Of a stretch of 64,000 nucleotides of DNA, positions 50,730 to 58,122 are shown in pieces. Made by a program: the position numbers and the translations under genes. Location of the stretch: NCBI GenBank assembly GCA_910588905.1, contig CAJURZ010000008.1:20836-84835 (forward strand), written 5' to 3'. The first letter of the stretch is position 1. Each line of letters opens with the position of its first letter. The notes under the pieces were generated by a model, which was not told the origin of the DNA, made no database searches, and was given only the letters and a program-made list of their open reading frames with translations. This stretch comes from an uncultured Eggerthellaceae bacterium (GTDB lineage Bacteria; Actinomycetota; Coriobacteriia; Coriobacteriales; Eggerthellaceae).

Positions 50730-51206
50730 TCAGAGGAGAGCAGCCATCGCTCCCACGAAGAGGGCCGGGGCGAAGGGAATCTGTCCCGCGTCTGCCCTCG
50801 GCACCTGTGCAAATGACGTGTAAGGAAGGACAAGGGTCAGGATCAGGGCCCCCAAGCAAGCGCCCATGAGACAAACCACACCGCCCCAGGGACCGAGATA
50901 CAGACCTAGAGCGAACAAGAGCTTGATATCGCCCCCGCCGAGCGATGGCCGCCCCCAGCAACTCTCGTAGATCCAGCCCACGGCCAGAGAGCCCCCGCCC
51001 AAGAGCAGGGCACCTTGCAGCCCCTTTCCCAAGAGCTCCCCAGCCTTCGCACCTTCCCCCGCGATGACTCCCGTTCCCATCATGAGCATGAGCCAGCCAA
51101 CGATCATGAAGAGCACTAGGCTATTGGGAATCCGACGCTCCCGCAGATCGAAAACGGTGGCAGAAGCCAATGACCCGAGCAGTACACAGGTGAACGCAGT
51201 GCCCAC
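50730..51206 (-). CDS. A24-type prepilin peptidase, short form
   Basis: The 158-residue product has the two catalytic aspartates in VFDLRERRIPN and LGGGDIKLLFALGLYLG, with about five membrane segments. It lacks the N-terminal methyltransferase domain of PilD and so resembles TadV/CpaA-type enzymes, which cut type IVb or Tad pilin precursors. No pilus gene is visible in the window, so the substrates must be encoded elsewhere. It lies 6 bases downstream of the HemN-like gene. Confidence 0.88.
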   Translation of the reverse strand: MGTAFTCVLLGSLASATVFDLRERRIPNSLVLFMIVGWLMLMMGTGVIAGEGAKAGELLGKGLQGALLLGGGSLAVGWIYESCWGRPSLGGGDIKLLFALGLYLGPWGGVVCLMGACLGALILTLVLPYTSFAQVPRADAGQIPFAPALFVGAMAALL

Positions 51207-51212
51207 AGAGGC

Positions 51213-52553
51213 CTAGCCGAAGATCAGTTCGCGTTCAGCGCCGGTGAGCGCTTCGCGGGCCTGATCCCGCAGATTATTCACCCCGATGAAGAACTGGCGC
51301 ATCATGACCACCGTGAGGTAACGGCCCTTCGGCGTGAGGGTCAATTCATCAGCGTTGTCTGTAGCGAAAGCTCCCGCGGCACGCATGAACGCCATCTCCA
51401 CCGGCAGCCCTCGTTCGATGCTGATGCCGAAATCCTGTTGGAACTGACGCTTGTCCAAGCGCAAGCCGAACAGCTGCATCATGAAGCGATAGCGCATGCG
51501 ATCGCGCAGGGTGAACCGAGTCTTGCCCATCATGGACATGCGGCCGCCTTCGATGGCCTGGTTGTACTCGGTGACCGAGAACGTATTGACGAACAGCTGA
51601 TCCCCCAAATACGTGATGCCCCCTGACCCGATAGCGGGGTATTCCTCGTAATCGACCACGTATTCGTCGATCATGGCCACAGGCGCATCTTCTTCGAGCA
51701 GCACAGAGTCAGGACGATGCGCCTCCCGCAAGCCCTCCCGCTTATTGAACGTCCATGCCGACCCGAACTCATACACCCCGGTGTCTACCAGCAATTCGCA
51801 GATGATCTCATAGAACCGCTGCTCACGGGCGTAATCGACCGGCCCCACCGTCTTCGCCAATTGCCGCTGCACCGAGGGAGAGGCCATAAGCGGGTAGAAG
51901 GTGGTCTGGCTGGCACCAGAGGCGATGACCTTTTCGATATCTGCGATGAGGATGTCCTCTGTTTGGGCGGGAAAGTTGAAGATCATATCCGCGTTCAATG
52001 ACACGAAATACGGGCTGGCCTCTCGGATGCGCTCGAGGATCTCCTCCCCGCTGCCATATTTGTCATAGCGGTCCATCTGCCGAAGCAGCCCATTGTCGAA
52101 GCTCTGCACTCCTACCGAGAGCCGCTGCACCCGACCTTCCAGCTTCTCGATATACGAGGGGATCAGGTGATTCGGATTCGTCTCGGAAGACACTTCGCGG
52201 ATGCCCGGGAACGTCTCCCGCGCCAGATCCAGCGTTTCGCAGAGCTCATCCAGCAGGATGGTGGGGGTGCCGCCGCCCACATAGACGCTGTCGAAGTCAT
52301 AGCCGAGCTCCCGCAGCATGCGCATCTCGTTGCGCAGATTCTTGAAGTAGGGGCGCGCCCGATCCTCTGCGAAGGGGAACCGGTTGAACGAACAGTAGGG
52401 GCACAGCCGTTCACAGAACGGCACATGCATGTACAGCATGTAGCGCTTGCCAGGTACGGGCGCAGGCATGCGGTCTTCCGTGATCGGCCCGAGCTTCAGA
52501 TAGGTGTCCGTGGTGGCGGCAACCACCTTCGACAGCAGTCGTTCAGAGAGCAA
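51213..52553 (-). CDS. HemN-like radical SAM protein (coproporphyrinogen dehydrogenase/ChuW-HutW-type)
   Basis: A TTG start at 52553 follows AAAAAGGAGGAAGCG, so the start is set by a strong ribosome binding site. The 446-residue product has the radical SAM CxxxCxxC as Cys47, Cys51, Cys54 (FCERLCPYCSFNRFPF), then VYVGGGTPTILLDEL, SSETNPNHL, RLSVGVQSFDNGLL and the HemN-type C-terminal domain. Relatives include HemN, HemW and the anaerobic heme-degrading ChuW/HutW enzymes; the length fits ChuW/HutW, but I cannot decide between these. Heme is required for the nearby cytochrome bd. Confidence 0.82.
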   Translation of the reverse strand: MLSERLLSKVVAATTDTYLKLGPITEDRMPAPVPGKRYMLYMHVPFCERLCPYCSFNRFPFAEDRARPYFKNLRNEMRMLRELGYDFDSVYVGGGTPTILLDELCETLDLARETFPGIREVSSETNPNHLIPSYIEKLEGRVQRLSVGVQSFDNGLLRQMDRYDKYGSGEEILERIREASPYFVSLNADMIFNFPAQTEDILIADIEKVIASGASQTTFYPLMASPSVQRQLAKTVGPVDYAREQRFYEIICELLVDTGVYEFGSAWTFNKREGLREAHRPDSVLLEEDAPVAMIDEYVVDYEEYPAIGSGGITYLGDQLFVNTFSVTEYNQAIEGGRMSMMGKTRFTLRDRMRYRFMMQLFGLRLDKRQFQQDFGISIERGLPVEMAFMRAAGAFATDNADELTLTPKGRYLTVVMMRQFFIGVNNLRDQAREALTGAERELIFG

Positions 52554-52751
52554 CGCTTCCTCCTTTTTGGGAAGAGTATAGCGAACTGATGGCGGGGTAC
52601 AATGGGAAGGGTGATTCTACCCTCCCCTGCACCGATCCGGCATCGGTACTGCCTTGATCTGGCAGGAGATCAGCAGGAATTCATCAGGATCTAACTAGGA
52701 TCCTTTCCTTCTTCCGAAGCTTTCCCGTCTCAAAACAAAACGATTCCCCAG

Positions 52752-52785
52752 AAGGTCATTTTCTCAAAATGAGGCCTCTGACCTT
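52752..52785 (+). repeat. Inverted repeat in the leader of the 75-residue ORF
   Basis: AAGGTCA at 52752-52758 pairs with TGACCTT at 52779-52785; inside lie TTTT and AAAA and a GAGGCCTC palindrome. It could be a leader hairpin or weak attenuator. Confidence 0.5.
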
Positions 52786-52843
52786 GGAAGTTACGGACCG
52801 ATGACCCCCTTGAGTCCTTCCATGAACAGCTGGCGGGAGAGGG

Positions 52844-53071
52844 ATGAAGAGCCTGAACACGCTCATAGAATCCTCCTTGGATCTAAAAGCAACGGCGGTC
52901 AGGAGGACCATCATGGACATGAGAGCTCAAGAAGAAGAGGCGCGGATCGCTCAGAAGCAGGCAGACCAAGACGCTTACGCAGCCGCAGAAGCAGAGAAGG
53001 TCGTTGCCGCAGAGGGCGGCGTGAACGTTGAGGAGTTCGAAGGCGCAGCTTCGCAAAATCGCGGTCTCTAA
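52844..53071 (+). CDS. Small helical protein, 75 residues, unknown function
   Basis: The ATG follows GGGAGAGGG immediately upstream. The product is hydrophilic and predicted helical: MKSLNTLIESSLDLKATAVR followed by an acidic/Gln-rich helix (EEARIAQKQADQDAYAAAEA) and a short Gly/Asn tail. A strong bidirectional terminator begins 15 bases after the stop, supporting a real transcript. No family is recognised. It could be a small regulator, antitoxin-like partner or a chance ORF; no toxin gene is adjacent. Confidence 0.5.
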   Translation: MKSLNTLIESSLDLKATAVRRTIMDMRAQEEEARIAQKQADQDAYAAAEAEKVVAAEGGVNVEEFEGAASQNRGL

Positions 53072-53085
53072 GCCAGCCCGTGTAG

Positions 53086-53127
53086 AGAAGAAGACCCCTG
53101 GGAGCTCTCTCCCAGGGGTCTTCTTCT
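53086..53127. terminator. Bidirectional terminator between the small ORF and the N-acetyltransferase gene
   Basis: A perfect 19-bp stem (53086-53104 with 53109-53127) with a 4-nt loop is flanked by TCTTCTTCT-type runs on both strands. It ends the plus-strand small gene and the minus-strand NAT gene. Confidence 0.93.
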
Positions 53128-53134
53128 GTCAGCC

Positions 53135-53914
53135 TCAGATGATGAGACCGAAATGCTCTTTAAGCGCAGCATCCACGTCTTCAGGAGAAAGCTCCCGCAC
53201 CGTTTTCTGGCCATCCTCCATGATGGTGAGCGTACGGTCAGAGAGGGCAACGTGACCGTTCGGCCGAGAGATGTTCGCCATGGCCGTATCGCGGAACTCT
53301 GATCCCGGAGACGAGAACTTCCTGTTGAGCGCATCGAAATCCTCATCCTTGACTTCGGCAAGGCAGAGCTCCATGATCCCCACGCGCAAGGGGTCACCGG
53401 CCTCGTCCGTTTTGGTGGAGAAGCGGTCAATGGCTATCCAATGATCAGAGAGCGGTTCCACGACATAGCGCTTGCCCGCCACTTCGTGGGTTCCCGCCTC
53501 CAGGAGCAGCGGACCTTGGGCCATGGGGCCGCCCCAACCCACGTCCGCCAAGTACTGCTTGCCCTCCAACGTGACCAACACCCCGCGATGATTGATGGGG
53601 TCAACCTGACCGGGTGTATCAGTGGAGCGACAGAAGCAAGGCCGCACAACATAGCCAAGGCATTCCAGGAGCGCTTGGAACAGCGTGTTCTGCTCGAAGC
53701 AATATCCCCCTCCCTTGCCTTCTACGATCTTGGCGAACAGGTCATCCACTGCCAATGAAGGCGTCTGGCCGCTGCGGTGGATGGTCACCGTCTCATAGGG
53801 CACACTGCGCAAATGGCAGGTCATGAGCTTCTGCAGATTTCCCAACGAGGGAGTCACACCGCCATCGTAGCCGATCCGCTGCAGGTACTTATCGCTTTCA
53901 CGCACAGAGAGCAT
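53135..53914 (-). CDS. Arylamine N-acetyltransferase-family protein
   Basis: NAT transfers acetyl from acetyl-CoA to arylamines or hydrazines, or in related enzymes acyl groups in natural-product synthesis. The 259-residue product shows the triad Cys72 (KGGGYCFEQNTLF), His109 (PINHRGVLV) and Asp124 (YLADVGWGG). The start lacks a strong Shine-Dalgarno and lies 12 bases past the upstream stop codon, so coupling with the trigger-factor-like gene is likely. Gut actinobacteria with NAT can inactivate arylamine drugs, a known activity class; the actual substrate here is unknown. Confidence 0.92.
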   Translation of the reverse strand: MLSVRESDKYLQRIGYDGGVTPSLGNLQKLMTCHLRSVPYETVTIHRSGQTPSLAVDDLFAKIVEGKGGGYCFEQNTLFQALLECLGYVVRPCFCRSTDTPGQVDPINHRGVLVTLEGKQYLADVGWGGPMAQGPLLLEAGTHEVAGKRYVVEPLSDHWIAIDRFSTKTDEAGDPLRVGIMELCLAEVKDEDFDALNRKFSSPGSEFRDTAMANISRPNGHVALSDRTLTIMEDGQKTVRELSPEDVDAALKEHFGLII

Positions 53915-53926
53915 GGAGGGTACCTG

Positions 53927-54766
53927 CTAGGCGTAGCGAACCGTGGAGTGATTGACGAGCCAGGAGAGCGCCGCCTCGCGCTGGGCGAACACCTTCGCCT
54001 CGTCTGCCTTGCCCTGCTCCACCAGCTGTTGGTAGATCTGCTCACGCTGGGCCGCATCCTCCCCCGGCATCTGAGCGATGATCTGGGCTGCTTCGAGCTC
54101 CAGCTCCAGATGATCGGCAAGCGCGTCTATGGCGCACATGATCCGGAGCGCATCATCGGGCATCCCTTCCATCCTGTCTGCCGGGTCAGGATCCTCTACT
54201 AGCCGCTTCGCTATCTCATCCAAGACGATGTCAGGGAAATGCGGATCGTCCTTCGCCATGTCAGGGAGCCCGAACTGGGCTGCCACGCCCTGACGGAACT
54301 CCTCTAGATTCGTTGCGGGCGCAAAGTTCTCCGTGATGAACGCATCGTCCAACTCAGGGGAGATGCTTGAGAGGATGCGCTCTACATCCACCTCCATGGT
54401 GAGCGCGGACGCGTCCCCTTCCTGGGCCAACGGCAGCTTGATCTTCGCCGTGACGGCCTTCGTCTGGCCTGGCTTCATGCCGATCAGCTCATCATCGAAG
54501 GTCTTCGGCATCTCGCCCGCACCCACGTGATAGATGGAGTGCTCCATGATGAAGTTCTTGGCCGGGTTGCCGTCGATGGCGGCATCGCGCGTGGTGACTA
54601 CGATGTGGTCTCCGGGAAGGACGCCGCGATCCTCCGCCACCTCATGGAACTCCGAGAACGGCTCCAGGAGCTTCTGTATCTGTGCATCCACCAAGCTGTC
54701 CGGCACCTGCGGCTTCGGCAGCGTCACCTCGACCGGCTCATAGGAGGTCAGTGTGTACTTCGCCAT
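53927..54766 (-). CDS. Trigger-factor-like chaperone/PPIase without ribosome-binding domain
   Basis: I place the start at 54766 (MAKYTLTSYEPVEVTLPKP) with AAGGGAAAGGGAAAG upstream; the frame opens at 54883. The 279-residue product has an FKBP-like central part (DRGVLPGDHIVVTTRDAAI, MKPGQTKAVTAKIKLPLAQEG) and a C-terminal helical domain similar to the trigger factor substrate-binding arms (FAPATNLEEFRQGVAAQFGL, AAQREQIYQQLVEQGKADEA). The N-terminal ribosome-docking domain of true trigger factor, with its GFRxGK loop, is absent. It may chaperone specific clients. It precedes the MoxR operon by about 70 bases and follows it in transcription order. Confidence 0.78.
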   Translation of the reverse strand: MAKYTLTSYEPVEVTLPKPQVPDSLVDAQIQKLLEPFSEFHEVAEDRGVLPGDHIVVTTRDAAIDGNPAKNFIMEHSIYHVGAGEMPKTFDDELIGMKPGQTKAVTAKIKLPLAQEGDASALTMEVDVERILSSISPELDDAFITENFAPATNLEEFRQGVAAQFGLPDMAKDDPHFPDIVLDEIAKRLVEDPDPADRMEGMPDDALRIMCAIDALADHLELELEAAQIIAQMPGEDAAQREQIYQQLVEQGKADEAKVFAQREAALSWLVNHSTVRYA

Positions 54767-54836
54767 CTTCTTTCCCTTTCCCTTGCATCCATTGCTTTCG
54801 TTTTCTGACATCATCTCATGTCTTCGAGATCCTTGT

Positions 54837-56339
54837 TCACAACTCCAGATCCTCGACCAAGCTGCGGAGGCGCCTGTGCGCATCTGAGAGGATCATCGGC
54901 TGGTTGTGCTCGAAGTAGGATTCGCTCCCGAACTGCGCGATATAGCGGGCAGACGGCGTGCGTTGCGTGAGCTCGGTCACGAAGATGAGCATCTCCTGAG
55001 CATCCCCGAACGCCTCCACCAAGAAGGCGAACGCAGCAGCGATACGCGTTTCCTGGGCTTTCACCTCTGCATCCAGCTGAGAGGCGCGGGCGAACATCTC
55101 CTCGAGCGCCTGCATGTCAGCGGAGGCATCTCCGCAGCCCCCTGCAAGCTCTTCCTGGAACCGCTCCAGCTCTGCTATCTCTGCGCGCATCACGGCTCGC
55201 TTGGACTTGCTGCTCGTCCCTCCCGCGCACAGGGCATCCAGCAAGCCCTGCTTCTGGGAGATGATGTTCGCAAGCGATACGACAGGAGCCTCGCCCTCTG
55301 AGGCGCTCTGCTTGACCGCACGCAGATCATCGCGCACGGCAAGCACCACATCGGTGCGGCTCATGATGGCCCGGAACCGAGGCTCCAGCGCATCTAAGAG
55401 GAGCCCGAGCAGCGACAACCGCTCATCGAACTCAGCATCCTTCGCGCGCTGTACCACCTCGTCGGGCGCATCACCCTCCAAGATGGCTTCGATGCGGTAA
55501 TCATCACGGTATTTGTTGAAGAGCTCATAATAGGCAGCGAATTCGCCTGCTATCTTCGGGTCCTGCACATAGTGCGAGATGAGCGCCTCATCCACTGCCT
55601 TGCCCAGTTCCTCGTATGCACGGATGATGTCCGAGAGGTCATCCCATCCGCGGGCCGTCACGAACTGCTTGCCGTCGAGCGATGTCTTGATGGAATAGAA
55701 CCTATCGGACTTCGCCTCCAAGAACGTGAGCACTGCCGGATGAACGCCCTTCTTCACCGCATAGGCCTTCCAGGCGGCGAAATCAGGCTCCACGGCGATG
55801 CGCTTTACGCGGTCTAGCGTCACGATGTCGAACTCATGCACGGACCGGTTGTACTCAGGGGGATTCCCTGCTGTCACCACGATCCATCCTTCAGGCACCT
55901 CATGTCTGCCGAAGGTCTTGAACTGGAGGAACTGGAGCATGGACGGATACAGGGTCTCGGACACGCAGTTGATCTCATCCAAGAAGAGGATGCCTTGGGT
56001 ATGCCCGGTGGTGCGCATGTTCTCATAGACCGCGTCGATGATCTCAGACATCGTGTACTCAGAGGCATCATACTCATACCCCTCATAGTCTTGATGCGTG
56101 ATGAACGGCAGTCCCAGCGCGCTCTGGCGCGTGTGATGGGTCATCGAATAGGACACGAGCCCTAGATCCAGCTCATCGGCGATCTGGGCCATGATGGCGG
56201 TCTTGCCGATGCCCGGCGCTCCCACCAGGAACACCGGACGCTGCTGTGCGCGAGCGAGCAGCAGCTCCCCATCGTCGTCAACGGCAAGGTACGCCTCTAT
56301 GGTGTCCTTCACCTGTTGCTTTGCTTGCGCTATGTCCAT
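54837..56339 (-). CDS. MoxR-type AAA+ ATPase
   Basis: The ATG at 56339 (MDIAQAKQQVKDTIEAYLAV) has AAGGAGAG upstream. The 500-residue product has Walker A GAPGIGKT (40-47), Walker B ILFLDEINCVSETLYP, and the sensor region VVTAGNPPEYNRSVHEFDIV. The C-terminal half is long and helical, with low similarity outside the ATPase. MoxR proteins act as chaperones with VWA-domain partners; the next upstream gene encodes such a VWA protein. The gene is third in an LRR - VWA - MoxR operon. Confidence 0.9.
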   Translation of the reverse strand: MDIAQAKQQVKDTIEAYLAVDDDGELLLARAQQRPVFLVGAPGIGKTAIMAQIADELDLGLVSYSMTHHTRQSALGLPFITHQDYEGYEYDASEYTMSEIIDAVYENMRTTGHTQGILFLDEINCVSETLYPSMLQFLQFKTFGRHEVPEGWIVVTAGNPPEYNRSVHEFDIVTLDRVKRIAVEPDFAAWKAYAVKKGVHPAVLTFLEAKSDRFYSIKTSLDGKQFVTARGWDDLSDIIRAYEELGKAVDEALISHYVQDPKIAGEFAAYYELFNKYRDDYRIEAILEGDAPDEVVQRAKDAEFDERLSLLGLLLDALEPRFRAIMSRTDVVLAVRDDLRAVKQSASEGEAPVVSLANIISQKQGLLDALCAGGTSSKSKRAVMRAEIAELERFQEELAGGCGDASADMQALEEMFARASQLDAEVKAQETRIAAAFAFLVEAFGDAQEMLIFVTELTQRTPSARYIAQFGSESYFEHNQPMILSDAHRRLRSLVEDLEL

Positions 56340-56366
56340 GAGCTCTCCTTCTTCATTCTCGTCTTC

Positions 56367-56430
56367 GTAGTGCAAGCTTTAGCTTGCCCCTTTGCCTGAA
56401 CGAACGAGGCAGGCTGAAGCCTGCACTACC
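56367..56430. repeat. REPIN-like pair of inverted repeats
   Basis: GTAGTGCAAGCTTTAGCTTGCC (56367-56388) and its inverted partner ending in GCACTAC (56409-56430) each form a 7-bp hairpin; the outer GTAGTGCA and TGCACTAC are complementary. They lie between the VWA and MoxR genes. Confidence 0.85.
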
Positions 56431-56463
56431 GGTGCCTGATCTGCATCGACCACGGTATCGTGC

Positions 56464-58122
56464 TTACGTTTCCATTCGAAACGCCTCTCTATCCACAAGG
56501 ACCTTGATGGCCCAGGGAGGCACCTCAGGGTCTGAATAGCCATCATCCAAGAAGACGAAGGCCGTATCGAAATCAGGAGGACGGCGGGGGAACACACCCT
56601 CCCCGTCCGTAAAGTAGAGGAGCCCGCGTAGATCGGTGAATTCCCCCTTCTCCACCAGGGATGCCACATGATCGAAGACGGGTCGGAAGTCCGTGCCTCC
56701 GAAGCCCTTGAGCTCCACGCGCTCCAGGTACTGTTCGAGCTGGTCCAGCGAATCTATCCGCGTATCATCCTGCACCGCTGCATCGCACTGGATCACATGG
56801 ATGTTCACGCGATCGCAGAAGCTCTCCGACGCTTTGAGGATGTTGTAGGTCTTATTCATGAACGCCTGCACCACTTCGCCCGAGCACGATTCCGACGTGT
56901 CTATGGCAATGGCGAAGTCATGGATGCGCTTGTCCTCCCGGTATTCCAGCGGCTCCACTAAGGGCATGTTCCCATAGCGGTCCAAACCGAACTTGTAGTA
57001 GATGTAGTCGAACTCATCATCATTGACGCGCATGGCCTCGTGGAGCGTGGCGAACCGACGCAGGAACTCGTCGTAATCGCCCACCTCCCGGTTGAGCGCG
57101 CGCAGCTGCTCGATCAGGTTGCCTGCACCCTCGCCCCGCTTCGCGAGGTGTGATTCCAGATCCACCTGCATGCGGCGCGAGACGTCCTCCCACTCCTGGG
57201 AGAGCTCTTCGCGCGTGGGCTCGTCCGCGCCTGCCTCGCTCGTTTGGCCTTGGCCTTCGCCATCACCCGCACCGGCATCCTCTTCGTCCTCGCCCTCCAG
57301 GGAGCCGCCCATGATGTCATCCAGCGTCTCGGATTCCAGCGACTGGCGCCCAGGGCCTTGGGTCGTTCCATCCGCATCCTCAGGTCGTCTGGCCGCTGAG
57401 GCATCAGGGTTCGGTTGCTCCTCCTCATCCCCATACCAGAGGCTGTGGGAATCGTGATAGAACATGGGCGCCAGCGATTTGAGGTCGGTCTTGTTGCCTT
57501 CGTTCCCGAAGAACCAGTACAAGCGCTCAGCGGTGATGATGCCCCCCACATGGGCGCTCAGCACCTTGAGCGATTCCTTCGCGCGGCGATCCATGTTGGA
57601 GGGGAACGCATCCCCCACCAGATCCAGGATCATGGCCTCGATAGCGATATCGCATGCAACGTCCCAGGGCTGGCGCAACACGGAATAGAGCATGAACGGA
57701 TGACGGAAGATGCAGTGGAACAGGCAATGGATCACATCGCGCACCACTTCGTTGAACGAGAGCTTGTAGCGATCCACCACATAGACGGGATCGAAGTACA
57801 AGGCGCGGCCGTCGCTGGCAATGCCATAGAGATCGAACCGAGGGACGAGCGGCATTCTCCAGAGCGCCCCATCCAAAAAGCGGAAGCGGACCGCCAAGGC
57901 ACGACGCGCTTCCTCCAGGATCTCCAGCGCCACCGGTTCGCACGCGTCATAGCGTGCACGCTTCCGGGCCATGCGCTCTTCCGTGATGAGATCAACGCTC
58001 TCGCACTGCGCATCCGTATGGACAGAGCTGAGGGGATCGAGCCCACGACGCTTGCGCTCCTCACGGAGAGAGAGCGCCACATCCCCTTCCAGGATGGGAG
58101 TATCGTCCTTGATGCGCGCCAT
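56464..58122 (-). CDS. VWA-domain protein with DUF2201-type putative metallopeptidase N-terminus
   Basis: The frame opens at 58182, but the ATG at 58122 overlaps the upstream stop codon as TGATG and avoids a 61-base overlap. The 552-residue product has, at about residues 130-142, an HCLFHCIFRHPF sequence (His132 and His136 as HxxxH, His141), like the metallopeptidase-type domain of DUF2201 proteins. An acidic linker follows. The C-terminal VWA-like domain has FAIAIDTSESCSGEV, ELKGFGGTDFRPVFDHV and GLLYFTDGEGVFP, with DTSES in the MIDAS place. VWA-MoxR pairs usually work together in assembly or activation of other proteins. Confidence 0.88.
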   Translation of the reverse strand: MARIKDDTPILEGDVALSLREERKRRGLDPLSSVHTDAQCESVDLITEERMARKRARYDACEPVALEILEEARRALAVRFRFLDGALWRMPLVPRFDLYGIASDGRALYFDPVYVVDRYKLSFNEVVRDVIHCLFHCIFRHPFMLYSVLRQPWDVACDIAIEAMILDLVGDAFPSNMDRRAKESLKVLSAHVGGIITAERLYWFFGNEGNKTDLKSLAPMFYHDSHSLWYGDEEEQPNPDASAARRPEDADGTTQGPGRQSLESETLDDIMGGSLEGEDEEDAGAGDGEGQGQTSEAGADEPTREELSQEWEDVSRRMQVDLESHLAKRGEGAGNLIEQLRALNREVGDYDEFLRRFATLHEAMRVNDDEFDYIYYKFGLDRYGNMPLVEPLEYREDKRIHDFAIAIDTSESCSGEVVQAFMNKTYNILKASESFCDRVNIHVIQCDAAVQDDTRIDSLDQLEQYLERVELKGFGGTDFRPVFDHVASLVEKGEFTDLRGLLYFTDGEGVFPRRPPDFDTAFVFLDDGYSDPEVPPWAIKVLVDREAFRMET

